Shown here in pieces: positions 16,130 to 24,246 of a stretch of 64,000 nt of DNA. The stretch lies in NCBI GenBank assembly GCA_900314995.1, contig OMXK01000009.1, positions 1 to 64,000 of the forward strand, written 5' to 3'. The number at the start of each line of letters is the position of its first letter. Position 1 is the stretch's first letter. Both the position numbers and the translations under genes were made by a program. The stretch is from an uncultured Prevotella sp. (lineage in GTDB: Bacteria > Bacteroidota > Bacteroidia > Bacteroidales > Bacteroidaceae). The notes under the pieces were generated by a model that made no database searches, was not told the origin of the DNA, and was given only the letters and a program-made list of their open reading frames with translations.

Positions 16130-16531
16130 ATGGCAAAGCAATTAATCGATTACGAAAAGAGACTGCGTGAAATGATTATGCAGCGTAGAAACATTGATGT
16201 AGTAGAACCTTGGTTAGTGGCTCAATTGGAGGCCGCTGCGATGAACTGGCAGATGGTGGCTAAGTTGCATGAGGAATTGTGCAAAGGCCAGATGTTGTCT
16301 TATGAGAACGGCTCTAGTGGTCAGACAAAGGCGGTTGCAAATCCATTGCTAACGATGTATAAGGAGATGCAGCGCACCCACATTATGCATATGGAGGCAT
16401 TAGGATTGAACTTTAAGACTCTGCCTTCGAAAATGACAGAGTCAGGCGCAAAGAATGGAGTTGAAGAAGATGATCCCCTAATCGCTTATTTGCGAGGTTA
16501 CAAAGAGAGAATGGATGCACCCGATCAATGA
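16130..16531 (+). CDS. P27 family phage terminase small subunit-like protein
   Basis: 133 residues. The pattern of the P27/Terminase_4 family is visible: an early helical region with a central Trp (AAAMNWQMVAKLHEEL, about 37-52), then NPLLTMYKEMQRTHIMHMEALGL (about 73-95, the family's conserved NP...LG). Small terminases recognise phage DNA and recruit the large subunit. No large subunit, portal or capsid gene follows, so the protein cannot package alone. It would have to work with a helper phage terminase, as satellite TerS proteins do. It forms a pair with the HNH gene. Confidence 0.78.
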   Translation: MAKQLIDYEKRLREMIMQRRNIDVVEPWLVAQLEAAAMNWQMVAKLHEELCKGQMLSYENGSSGQTKAVANPLLTMYKEMQRTHIMHMEALGLNFKTLPSKMTESGAKNGVEEDDPLIAYLRGYKERMDAPDQ

Positions 16532-16731
16532 TTAAGGCGAGTGATTATGAAGGCGGGCTATGATTTTTATTTCAGGTCGTTTATTTATCGGAAATCTCAT
16601 TGCCCTATCTCGTATTAATTCAGTTGTGTTCAGAGTTCCATTTTCCCCACCTCACAATTAGCAAGGTACATGGAGTTTTAACCTCGCAATGAATACTAAT
16701 CCCCACAATTAACAATTTAAATTTTATAGTT
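16532..16731. other. Spacer after small terminase gene
   Basis: 200 bp with no supported gene. It holds related motifs CACAATTAGCAAGG (about 16655), CCTCGCAATG (about 16682) and CACAATTAACAATTT (about 16704). No promoter box is clear. Confidence 0.3.
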
Positions 16732-17085
16732 ATGCCAAAAAGAAATTTTATCAAAGTGAAGATTGCACCAGTGCAGCCTGATCGTTGCTCTGATTGCCCA
16801 TTATTGGGAATCGTACCAAAGCATCAAAGGCCAAAAGGTAGTTTGGAGACTTACGTCTGTATTCCGACACGTCATGCAATGACAAGCCGGCTAATCCGAT
16901 CAAGGGTCAGTGAGGCAGACGCAAAGCATCCAAGACATCGATTCTGTGAAAAGATGTGGGATGCATGGGCAAAGCTACCAAACAGAGAATTCATGATGCC
17001 AGTCAGGGCATACATTGAGGAACGTCTGCCACTGGAGGCCAGTCTGCAATTACCTATCATCTTCCATAATGATAGGAGAAAGTGA
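16732..17085 (+). CDS. Cys-rich hypothetical protein of the integrative element
   Basis: 117 residues. The N-terminal half has RCSDCPLLG (about 18-26), a later YVCIPTRHAM and HRFCEKMW. This Cys/His spacing suggests a zinc-binding fold, but no named domain is recognised. Basic N terminus (PKRNFIKVKI). It is the last gene before a terminator and the palindrome array. Confidence 0.65.
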   Translation: MPKRNFIKVKIAPVQPDRCSDCPLLGIVPKHQRPKGSLETYVCIPTRHAMTSRLIRSRVSEADAKHPRHRFCEKMWDAWAKLPNREFMMPVRAYIEERLPLEASLQLPIIFHNDRRK

Positions 17086-17093
17086 TTCCATTC

Positions 17094-17127
17094 AGGGGTG
17101 TTTGTTCAACAGACACCCCTTCTTTAT
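17094..17127 (+). terminator. Terminator after Cys-rich gene
   Basis: AGGGGTGT (17094-17101) and ACACCCCT (17113-17120), extended by TGTT/ACA inside, followed by TCTTT. Confidence 0.8.
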
Positions 17128-17131
17128 CATA

Positions 17132-17199
17132 GGGAAAAATTTCCCTGAGATAGCAAGCGGGAAATAATTCCCTGATGTCAGACGTGGGAATTATTTCCC
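17132..17199. repeat. Three 14-bp palindromes at exact 27-bp spacing
   Basis: GGGAAAAATTTCCC (17132), GGGAAATAATTCCC (17159) and GGGAATTATTTCCC (17186), each starting 27 bp after the last. The spacers share no sequence, so the palindromes are conserved as sites, not by tandem duplication. Probable operator or packaging-type recognition array of the element. Confidence 0.65.
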
Positions 17200-17724
17200 T
17201 CGTTGGCGAGTCCATACCATTGGTTGAGTGCGGAATGCCAATTGTCAGGAACCGCATTTATATTGTGACAGAAGTGAAGAATCCGAAAATCTTACAATTT
17301 AAGCTTCGTTTGCATTGCACACTTTGAATGATGTCAAGAAAACGGAACATAGAAAACTCGTTAACGAGAATAGGTACTGAAAATCAGTAAGTTACAAAAA
17401 GAAATAGTTGAAAGAAAGCGTATTTACGAGTACACTTATTATGATAAATACTAATTCTATTAGCAGTTTGCTTGGAATCAGTAATAAAATGAATACTTTT
17501 TAAGAAATCAAGTGTCTTGATAAATAGAAATTAACGAATAGCCTCAGCGTCTAACCAAAGTAATTATTTCGTACAAAGTGTTAAGTGCCTGATTTGGTAT
17601 TATACATAGTATAATACTGGAGTTGAAATGGGGGATAATAAAAGATGTATGTTTAGTACAATAGATGGTCGTAAACCACATACATCAAAATGTCAGTTCT
17701 AATAAGAACTATATATGATTACTT
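17200..17724. other. Long AT-rich spacer with operator-like palindromes
   Basis: 525 bp without a supported gene. A perfect 12-bp palindrome CTCGTTAACGAG is at 17357-17368. GTATTATA (17597-17604) and TATAATAC (17610-17617) form 8-bp arms around five bases, about 110 bp before the next gene. Likely regulatory DNA for the RHH-like gene downstream. Confidence 0.45.
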
Positions 17725-18405
17725 ATGGAAAAAACAAAGAGTGAAAATGGAGACGAGTTTGTAACAATTGCGAGTAAGGTGTCTAAATCGGACAAACGCA
17801 AAGTCAAAGCCATTGCTGATGCATTCGGGATGTCTTTCTACGAATTGTTGCAAAGCCTATTACTGGCATTGCTCAGGTATTTTGATTCAGGCAGTTTGGT
17901 AACATACGACCATAATTGCATGATGAATGCACTGGCAAATACAATGTATGCTTTGAAAGGTTCTTTTAGTCCATTGCAAAAGAAAGGCCGTGAGAACAGA
18001 ACCGTAAAAGGTGCTATCTTGTTTGTCGAGGATTCTCCGAATAAGAGGCCGCAAGTACTATCTATCAGCAAGAATGAAGATGGGCAAATGGTTGAGTCGT
18101 TGAATTATGATAGAATGGTGAGTGATTTCCTAGGCTGCATTGATCCTGATAGCCTTAATAGAGTCGAGTCCAAAAAGAAAGAACTAGGTTTTTTCAGCAT
18201 TACCCATACTTTGCATGAAATTATTATGCAGCGAACAAATGATACAGATGATATGGAAGCCGACATACTAGATCAATTCCATGATATGAGGATTTCGTCA
18301 GGTCAAGCCGTAAATAATGATGTCTATTATAAGAGAAAGAAAAGGCAGAATGTTGATGAATACACCACAATAGAACAAAGTAAGACCTTCAGAGCCGACA
18401 TCTAA
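17725..18405 (+). CDS. Putative ribbon-helix-helix-like DNA-binding protein of the element
   Basis: 226 residues. The N-terminal segment FVTIASKVSKSDKRKVKAIA, followed by a helix ending in LLALLRYF (about 11-50), resembles a ribbon-helix-helix or Arc-like DNA-binding module. The rest (about 60-226) is charged and unrecognised, ending in a basic KRKKRQ patch (about 200). It stands alone behind a long spacer with palindromes, which suits an autoregulated regulator or plasmid-type partition/mobilisation protein. The assignment is weak. Confidence 0.5.
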   Translation: MEKTKSENGDEFVTIASKVSKSDKRKVKAIADAFGMSFYELLQSLLLALLRYFDSGSLVTYDHNCMMNALANTMYALKGSFSPLQKKGRENRTVKGAILFVEDSPNKRPQVLSISKNEDGQMVESLNYDRMVSDFLGCIDPDSLNRVESKKKELGFFSITHTLHEIIMQRTNDTDDMEADILDQFHDMRISSGQAVNNDVYYKRKKRQNVDEYTTIEQSKTFRADI

Positions 18406-18420
18406 TAAATATCTGACTAA

Positions 18421-18452
18421 TTTGGCAGAATGAAAGAAAATGCCTACCTTTG
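18421..18452 (+). promoter_or_regulatory. Promoter of candidate small RNA
   Basis: TTTG (18421-18424), a 20-bp spacer and TACCTTTG (18445-18452). A near-ideal promoter with no coding sequence behind it. Confidence 0.75.
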
Positions 18453-18458
18453 CAGCAC

Positions 18459-18529
18459 ATTTGCCCTAGGCAATTATAATTTTGTTTTAGGGGGTGTTCC
18501 TTCGTGATGAAGTGACATCCCCATTTTTA
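18459..18529 (+). ncRNA. Candidate ~70-nt small RNA of the integrative element
   Basis: A strong promoter at 18421-18452 is followed by a TTGCC/GGCAA hairpin (about 18470-18482), a short U-rich linker and a terminator hairpin (18490-18522) with an AUUUUU tail. No start codon opens a frame of useful length. Position, promoter and terminator support a non-coding transcript, perhaps a regulator of the satellite or of a helper phage. Confidence 0.55.
18490..18529 (+). terminator. Terminator of candidate small RNA
   Basis: GGGGGTGT (18490-18497) pairs with ACATCCCC (18515-18522) with one G-U pair; an inner CTTC/GAAG extends the stem. Followed by ATTTTTA. Confidence 0.75.
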
Positions 18530-18574
18530 TGAGAATCACAAAATGTAAATCAATTGCATTTCCTGATTATATCC

Positions 18575-18606
18575 TTTGTTTAATTCGAAAATGTTGTTTA
18601 TCTTTG
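18575..18606 (+). promoter_or_regulatory. Outward promoter near the right end of the element
   Basis: TTTG (18575-18578), a 20-bp spacer and TATCTTTG (18599-18606). No gene lies before attR. In the excised circle this promoter would point across attP into the integrase gene. Confidence 0.6.
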
Positions 18607-18635
18607 CAGTGGAATTTGGTTGAGTAACTGACATT

Positions 18636-18658
18636 TTTTTGTCGGACTTTTGTCGGAT
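18636..18658 (+). repeat. Candidate integrase arm-type sites (right)
   Basis: TTTTTGTCGGAC (18636-18647) and CTTTTGTCGGAT (18647-18658), 11 bp apart, match the left-end pair at 10533-10556 in sequence and orientation. Confidence 0.5.
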
Positions 18659-18783
18659 TTCAATAAAAGCGAATAAAAATGTATGTAGAAAATTGAAATA
18701 GTATAGTTCGTAAGTTGTTGATTCTTAGCGTAAATAATCTGTGGTTACTTTGGTTTGTTTTTGTTAGATTATGTAAATAATAT

Positions 18784-18815
18784 TCCGAGTACCCCAACAC
18801 AGAAGATCGCTAAGT
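18784..18815 (+). repeat. attR: right 32-bp attachment repeat
   Basis: Exact copy of 10465-10496. The tRNA-derived part is only the 3' end, so this is the displaced tRNA tail. Chromosomal sequence resumes with the original terminator right arm. Confidence 0.92.
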
Positions 18816-18837
18816 ATTAATACTTGGCGATTTTTTC
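18806..18837 (+). terminator. Original tRNA-Gln terminator, split off by integration
   Basis: ATCGCTAAGTA with TACTTGGCGAT (18806-18831), one G-U or mismatch, followed by TTTTTT. Its left arm is att core. Confidence 0.75.
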
Positions 18838-18848
18838 TTTAGATAAGG

Positions 18849-19733
18849 ATGAATAGGGAGAAAGAGATATATAAGGTAACGCTGGTGGGTAGTGCAGGCA
18901 ATGCTGCGCTGCTTACCTTTAAGTTTATAGCTGGTGTGCTGGGCAACAGCTCGGCTATGATAGCAGATGCCGTTCATTCTTTGTCGGACTTCGTGACGGA
19001 TATACTGGTCCTGGTATTTGTGAACGTTAGCGCCAAACCGCAAGACCAGTCGCACGACTATGGGCATGGCAAGTTTGAAACCATTGCCTCGTTTCTGATA
19101 GGTCTTGCCTTAGTGGCAGCGGCAACGGGCATTGTGGTAGTAGGCATTATGAAACTGATGGCTTGGCTGAATGGTGAACAGCTCGAAGCTCCAGGTTGGA
19201 TAGCGCTTTGGGCAGCATTGCTGTCGATAACGATCAAGGAACTGCTCTATCAGTATACAGCACGAAGAGGCAGGGAACTCGACTCACAGGTGATGATTGC
19301 CAATGCCTGGCATCATCGCAGCGATGCCCTCTCATCGATAGGTGCCGCCCTGGGTATTGGTTTGGCCATCTGGCTAGGGCAGCGTTGGAATGTGCTTGAT
19401 CCGCTGGCTTCCATTGTGGTGGGACTTATGTTGGTAAGAGTGGCTTACGTGTTGCTTAAAACAACCATCAACGAACTCACGGAGAGTTCATTGTCAGCAG
19501 AAACGGAGCAAGAGATTATTCAGATTATCCAGTCGTTCGACGATGTCCAGCATCCTCATAATCTGCGTACCCGTCGCATCGGTAATCGTATAGCCATAGA
19601 AGCCCATGTGAGGATGGACGGACAGTTATCGTTAAATGCCGTTCATGAGCGTGCTACGACCATCGAACGAAAACTGAAGGAGCGATTCGGTCCAACGACG
19701 CATGTCACCCTCCACATGGAGCCTATCAAATAA
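18849..19733 (+). CDS. Cation diffusion facilitator family transporter
   Basis: 294 residues, about six membrane helices and a cytoplasmic C-terminal domain. CDF proteins export Zn2+, Fe2+ or similar divalent metals against protons. Metal-site motifs are present: ADAVHSLSDFVTD in helix 2 and HHRSDALSS in helix 5 (the HxxxD pair of CDF proteins). The C-terminal domain (about 210-294) ends in a TTHVTLHMEPIK ferredoxin-like segment. Substrate cannot be fixed from sequence. Before insertion of the element this gene lay directly after tRNA-Gln. Confidence 0.92.
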   Translation: MNREKEIYKVTLVGSAGNAALLTFKFIAGVLGNSSAMIADAVHSLSDFVTDILVLVFVNVSAKPQDQSHDYGHGKFETIASFLIGLALVAAATGIVVVGIMKLMAWLNGEQLEAPGWIALWAALLSITIKELLYQYTARRGRELDSQVMIANAWHHRSDALSSIGAALGIGLAIWLGQRWNVLDPLASIVVGLMLVRVAYVLLKTTINELTESSLSAETEQEIIQIIQSFDDVQHPHNLRTRRIGNRIAIEAHVRMDGQLSLNAVHERATTIERKLKERFGPTTHVTLHMEPIK

Positions 19734-19746
19734 CCACCTTATATTA

Positions 19747-21081
19747 TTATTGGCCTGTAGCCTGACGATACTCAAGCAGTTTGTTCTGATAGTCGGCATA
19801 GGCATCGGTACGGCGGTCGAGTGACTGCTGGTAAAGCAGTTGTGCCTCGAGCAGGTCGCTCATCTTGGATGTTCCGGCACGGTAGAAGTTGCGGTTCAGG
19901 CGGAGGTTCTCTTCAGCCTGCTCGATACTACGCTTGGCGATGTCGAGCTGTTGGCGCGCCTCTTCAACGTTGTTCCAGGCATTCTGCATGCGAATCTGTA
20001 ACAATTGGGCCTTGTCGTGCTGCTCATCGACGGCTTTCTGGTATTCTATCTTCTTGCGCTTGATAGCGTGAGAGCCGCCCCACCAGTCGGTAATAGGTAC
20101 GCTTACAGTCGCAAACACCATACCGAAGGTGTGGTCGTTTTCCAATAGATTATGGTAGTTGTAGCCAGCACCCACGGCGACGGAGGGGAGGTTCTGACCA
20201 ACGGTCATCTTCTTTTGTAGGCTGGTAGCCTCTACTTGCTTGCCAAGAAGCTGGTATTCGGCTGTACCTAACAATGCCTGACTATGGTCTTGTTTTTGTG
20301 GAAGAGGAGATGAAAGTTCAGTTTGATAGTCCAACGTAAACTCCGTTTGGTCCAGTCCACAATACTGAGCCAGGAGCATACGGACGATGCTGATGCCGTT
20401 CTGTAGTTTCAGGCGCTGACTCTCTACATCGTTTTGGCGCAACTGTACCTGCAACAAGTCGTTGCGCATGGCAACACCAGCACGTACAGCCACATCCACA
20501 TCCTTATGAATATCAGCCAACAGAGTATCAACAGCGTTGATGGTCTTCATTTTCTCCTGTAAGGAAGCCAACTGCCAGAAATACTGTTCGGTCGTCTTTT
20601 CTACCTCGTTTTCAGAGAGTTGCAGTTGTAGGCGACTGACATCCTCACCCACTTTGGCCAGTTTGTTGCCATTGATAATCTGACCACCAGCGAAGACTGG
20701 CTGCAATGCCATCAGTGAGCCGATGGTGCCGTTTTTCATCATCGAGATGCTGATAGGGTTGGTCAGAGCCGCGAGTGCTTCGGGAGGAAATATCTGTGCG
20801 AGCGATGCTCCCATCTCAGGCGACATGACTTCAGAGGGATTGATGGTGGTCTGCGCCATCCCTTTGTTGGCATTAAACCAAAGTCCGGTGCCGCTGACAT
20901 TGGGGAAATACTTGGTGAAAGCCTCCTTACGCTGCTGTTGGGCGGCCTCTACACTACGCTGGGCATTACGGACGGTGATGTTGTTGCGTAGAGCTGCGTC
21001 TTTTAACTGTTCTAACGTGTATGTCTGGGCAGAGACTGAAATGCTACAGCCCAAAGCTATGATGGATAATATCTTTTTCAT
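19747..21081 (-). CDS. TolC family outer membrane efflux protein
   Basis: 444 residues. A signal peptide (MKKILSIIALGCSISVSAQ) is followed by the duplicated helical-hairpin/beta architecture of TolC-type proteins, seen as long helical stretches such as YTLEQLKDAALRNNITVRNA and the C-terminal DLLEAQLLYQQSLDRRTDAYADYQNKLLEY. It forms the outer-membrane channel of a tripartite pump with the adaptor and RND permease encoded upstream. It is the last gene of the GNAT-adaptor-RND-TolC operon, 28 bases after the RND gene. Confidence 0.92.
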   Translation of the reverse strand: MKKILSIIALGCSISVSAQTYTLEQLKDAALRNNITVRNAQRSVEAAQQQRKEAFTKYFPNVSGTGLWFNANKGMAQTTINPSEVMSPEMGASLAQIFPPEALAALTNPISISMMKNGTIGSLMALQPVFAGGQIINGNKLAKVGEDVSRLQLQLSENEVEKTTEQYFWQLASLQEKMKTINAVDTLLADIHKDVDVAVRAGVAMRNDLLQVQLRQNDVESQRLKLQNGISIVRMLLAQYCGLDQTEFTLDYQTELSSPLPQKQDHSQALLGTAEYQLLGKQVEATSLQKKMTVGQNLPSVAVGAGYNYHNLLENDHTFGMVFATVSVPITDWWGGSHAIKRKKIEYQKAVDEQHDKAQLLQIRMQNAWNNVEEARQQLDIAKRSIEQAEENLRLNRNFYRAGTSKMSDLLEAQLLYQQSLDRRTDAYADYQNKLLEYRQATGQ

Positions 21082-21109
21082 TTATACCTATTTACTATTA
21101 TATATGCCT

Positions 21110-24100
21110 TTATTTCGTACTAACCTTCCAGTAGATGACAGGCAACATGGTGACTACCATGATGAGCGAGCCGATACCACCAGCGAAGATGGTCACTCCT
21201 ACAGGCATCCAGAACGAACTCTGGGCAATGATCATCGGCACCACACCAACGGCAGTCGTCGCCGTTGTGAGGAAGATGGGCACCATGCGACGCTTACCGG
21301 CATCGTAGGCTGCCTGACGAACAGCCTCGTTGTAGGCCTTGCGATCTACCGTCCAGTCACCATGTTCAGCCACATATTTATTGATGAGGTCGATGGCATG
21401 CTCAAAGATCAGAATCTCGTTACGCATAATCATTCCCATTAAGGTGATGAGGCCGAAGATGGACGTTAGGCCGAGAGCACGGTTCATCAGGCCCAAGCCG
21501 ATAAGTGCGCCTGGAGTCATCAGGGCAAGTGCCACCATGCAGATGGTTGTAATGCCATATTTCTTGAAATTGAACAGAAGGAAGAAGAACACGATAATCA
21601 TAGCGATGATGATACCGCCATAAATCTGTGGCAGGGCCTCGTCGCCGTATTCTATCTCACCGCCAACCTCTGAGCGAACACCTTGAGGTAATTCTATCTC
21701 CTCCTGCATGATGCGGGCGATTTCCTTTTCGACAGGTGCTGTAAAGACACCTTGGATGAACTGTGCCGTTACGGTGATGCAACGCTCACCGCCACGATGC
21801 AGGATGCGACTCTCGCTCCATTTGGGGCCTACCTTTGCTATCTGGCGAAGAGGTACCGTACTGTTTGTCTGCTGAACACCAGAGGAAACAATTGACATGG
21901 GTGACGCAATGCCCAGGTTCGCAATGTCGGAGAACGTCATGTCGGCATCGTCCTTCACTACGATAGGCAGTTCATAGTTGCCTTCCCAAATCTGTCCCAC
22001 ACGCAGGTCGCTGGAGGTGGCACTCAGTGCCAGCTGAGCTGTAGTGCGGGTGATGCCCAATTGGGCTGATGTTACGGGGTCGAGGGTTACGTTGATAACG
22101 GGGTAGGGTTGGAAATAGTCAGTGTGTACCCATTCCAGTTCCGGCATCTCCCTCATCCGCTCCATCAACCGCTCCGCCACGACATGCAACGAATCGAGAT
22201 CGTCGCCATAAAAACGGTATTCCAACTCGGGTACCTCTAAATAGTCAAGACGCTTGAATTTCACGTAAGCATTGGGGAATGCCTCACCCAGCATGGGCTG
22301 ATATTCTGCGAGCAGTTCGAGTGTCGCCTTGTCACTCTTGGTATTCACGATGAACTGCGCATAGTTCTTACCTGCCATCTGGGGTGCGTAGGCATCCATG
22401 AAACGGGGTGATGAACAACCGATGAAGCCTGTGATACCCGTGATGCGCTCATCTTTCTCCAAGACATGCTGCACAGAGTCAGCTATCAATTCGGTCTCTG
22501 CCATTCCCTTACCATCGGGAAGGTATATTTCTACTGCAAACTGGTCGCGATCGGCAAAGGGGAACAAGCGAATCTTCAGTGTTGGGGCAATGAGTAAAGA
22601 CAACAGGATTACAGCTATACCGCTACCAATGGTCACCCAGGGATGGGCGAAAGTGAAGTCAAGCACCTTGTCATAAGTCTGCTGTACCCAGTTGGTAATT
22701 GCATTGCCATTGGTATTCACCTTATCAGGTTTGATGATACGTGTTTCCAGGAACGGAATCACCGTCACGGCAAGGAGGAGCGACACCATCAGATTGATGG
22801 TAATTGTAATGGGGAAGTCTTCCAGACAGTCGTGGAACATACCCTTCATCGTGATGAGGAAGGGATAGAAGATGGCGCAGATACAGATGGTGGCTAAGAG
22901 CATCGGCATGAAATACTGCTTGGCAGAGTCGATGGCCGCCTTCTTGGGCTCGTATCCCTTGCCAAGATACTCCAAATAGCCGTCGATGACCACGATGGCA
23001 TTGTCAACCACCATTCCCAAGACCACAATGAGTGCCGCCAAGGTCACAATATTCAGTTCAATGCCAGCCATATACATCATGGATACGGAGACGAAGGTTG
23101 TCAATGGGATGGTGATGGCTGCTACGATGGCAGAGCGTAAAGGGAACAACACCATCATCACAAGGATGATAATCAACATGGAGATGAGCAGATCACGCAA
23201 GAAGTCACTTACGCTCATTGCCACCACCTTAGGCTTGTCGGCAATACGTGTAACATTCACATCCTCAGGTAGTTCGTTCATGCGAAACTCATCGAGAACC
23301 TTATCTACCTCCTGACCATACTGCACCACATTGTTGCCCGGTGTCATCTCCATCGATAGTAGCACACAAGGATGACCGTCCTGCTCGATACGGCTCGACA
23401 TCGGTTCGTATTCCCTCACCACGCGGGCCACATCTCTTACACGGGCCACCTTGCCGCTGGCAGGGTCGCTGAAGATAATCTGATTGGCTATCTCCTCCTC
23501 GGATTTCTCCTGAGCCTCCACATGAATGGGCACCTGTTGGTCTTCATCGCTGATGCTGCCTGCTATCGTTGTGATGCCCTGAGCCTGAAGACGAGAGAAG
23601 AGCATCTGCTGACCAATGCCGTAAGCCTGAAGTCGCTGACGATCGATATAGAGTGAAATCTGCTCCTTCTGCTCACCGAACAGTTTTACATTCGCTACAG
23701 AAGGAATGCGGCGCAGACGGTCGGAGAGATCGTCGCTGTATTCTTTCAGTTCACGATAGCTGCGCTGATCGCTCTCGATGGCGATAAGCAGGGCAGAGGT
23801 GTTGCCGAAGTCATCGTTTACTACAATAGCCAGTACTCCACTTGGTAATTGGGGCTTGAAACCGTTCAGTCCGTGCTTGATCTTGCTCCAGACCTCATCT
23901 TTGTTATTTACATTGTCGTTCAGCTTCACCATCACGATACACATGCCGTTCTGCGATGTGGTGGTGGTCTTCACACGGTTTACCTCACCAAAGGTAAAGA
24001 TGTATCGCTCCAGTGGCCGTGCCACCTGTTGCTCCACTTCTTCTGTCGTAGCACCAGGATATACCGCTACGACTACACCCTGACGGATCGTCGCGTGGGG

Positions 24101-24223
24101 AAACTCGTCCTTGGGCATATCCCACATACCGAAGATACCCAGCACAAACAGGATGCAGATGATAAGCAGCGATATCGAGTAATGTTCCAATGGCCACTTG
24201 AGCCAGTTCATCTTTTCTTTCAT
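21110..24223 (-). CDS. RND family efflux permease
   Basis: 1037 residues, the normal length of HAE-type RND pumps. Twelve membrane helices with two large periplasmic loops. The helix-4 proton relay is visible as GMVVDNAIVVIDGYLE (about 400-415). N-terminal features such as VAVYPGATTEEVEQQVARPLE are typical of the family. It drives proton-coupled export of drugs, dyes or small metabolites from periplasm or membrane. It is 23 bases after the adaptor gene. Confidence 0.95.
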   Translation of the reverse strand: MKEKMNWLKWPLEHYSISLLIICILFVLGIFGMWDMPKDEFPHATIRQGVVVAVYPGATTEEVEQQVARPLERYIFTFGEVNRVKTTTTSQNGMCIVMVKLNDNVNNKDEVWSKIKHGLNGFKPQLPSGVLAIVVNDDFGNTSALLIAIESDQRSYRELKEYSDDLSDRLRRIPSVANVKLFGEQKEQISLYIDRQRLQAYGIGQQMLFSRLQAQGITTIAGSISDEDQQVPIHVEAQEKSEEEIANQIIFSDPASGKVARVRDVARVVREYEPMSSRIEQDGHPCVLLSMEMTPGNNVVQYGQEVDKVLDEFRMNELPEDVNVTRIADKPKVVAMSVSDFLRDLLISMLIIILVMMVLFPLRSAIVAAITIPLTTFVSVSMMYMAGIELNIVTLAALIVVLGMVVDNAIVVIDGYLEYLGKGYEPKKAAIDSAKQYFMPMLLATICICAIFYPFLITMKGMFHDCLEDFPITITINLMVSLLLAVTVIPFLETRIIKPDKVNTNGNAITNWVQQTYDKVLDFTFAHPWVTIGSGIAVILLSLLIAPTLKIRLFPFADRDQFAVEIYLPDGKGMAETELIADSVQHVLEKDERITGITGFIGCSSPRFMDAYAPQMAGKNYAQFIVNTKSDKATLELLAEYQPMLGEAFPNAYVKFKRLDYLEVPELEYRFYGDDLDSLHVVAERLMERMREMPELEWVHTDYFQPYPVINVTLDPVTSAQLGITRTTAQLALSATSSDLRVGQIWEGNYELPIVVKDDADMTFSDIANLGIASPMSIVSSGVQQTNSTVPLRQIAKVGPKWSESRILHRGGERCITVTAQFIQGVFTAPVEKEIARIMQEEIELPQGVRSEVGGEIEYGDEALPQIYGGIIIAMIIVFFFLLFNFKKYGITTICMVALALMTPGALIGLGLMNRALGLTSIFGLITLMGMIMRNEILIFEHAIDLINKYVAEHGDWTVDRKAYNEAVRQAAYDAGKRRMVPIFLTTATTAVGVVPMIIAQSSFWMPVGVTIFAGGIGSLIMVVTMLPVIYWKVSTK

Positions 24224-24246
24224 AGCTCTAATCTCTCAACTCTCCA

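Larger units (their letters stand above)
10465..18815 (+). mobile_element. 8.3-kb integrative element in tRNA-Gln; candidate cos-type phage satellite (PICI-like)
   Basis: Bounded by exact 32-bp direct repeats (10465-10496 and 18784-18815), the left one inside tRNA-Gln. Contents in order: tyrosine integrase, two unknown proteins, an excisionase-like HTH protein, a RepA-like ATPase, a palindrome-rich spacer, an unknown protein, an HNH nuclease, a P27-type small terminase, a Cys-rich protein, a palindrome array, an RHH-like protein and a small-RNA candidate. All genes run in one direction. There is no large terminase, portal, capsid, tail, lysis, relaxase or conjugation gene. Integrase + regulator + replication protein + HNH + TerS without structural genes is the hallmark of cos-type phage-inducible islands. 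The element is clearly more AT-rich than its flanks. Alternative: a decayed prophage. Confidence 0.8.

Noticed and set aside
17057-17257. 66-codon minus-strand frame over the 27-bp palindromes
   Set aside because: It runs through a terminator and the palindrome array; no promoter or family.
10465-18815. Integrative conjugative or mobilisable element
   Set aside because: No relaxase, coupling protein or transfer gene is recognised, and the HNH-TerS pair points to phage packaging instead.
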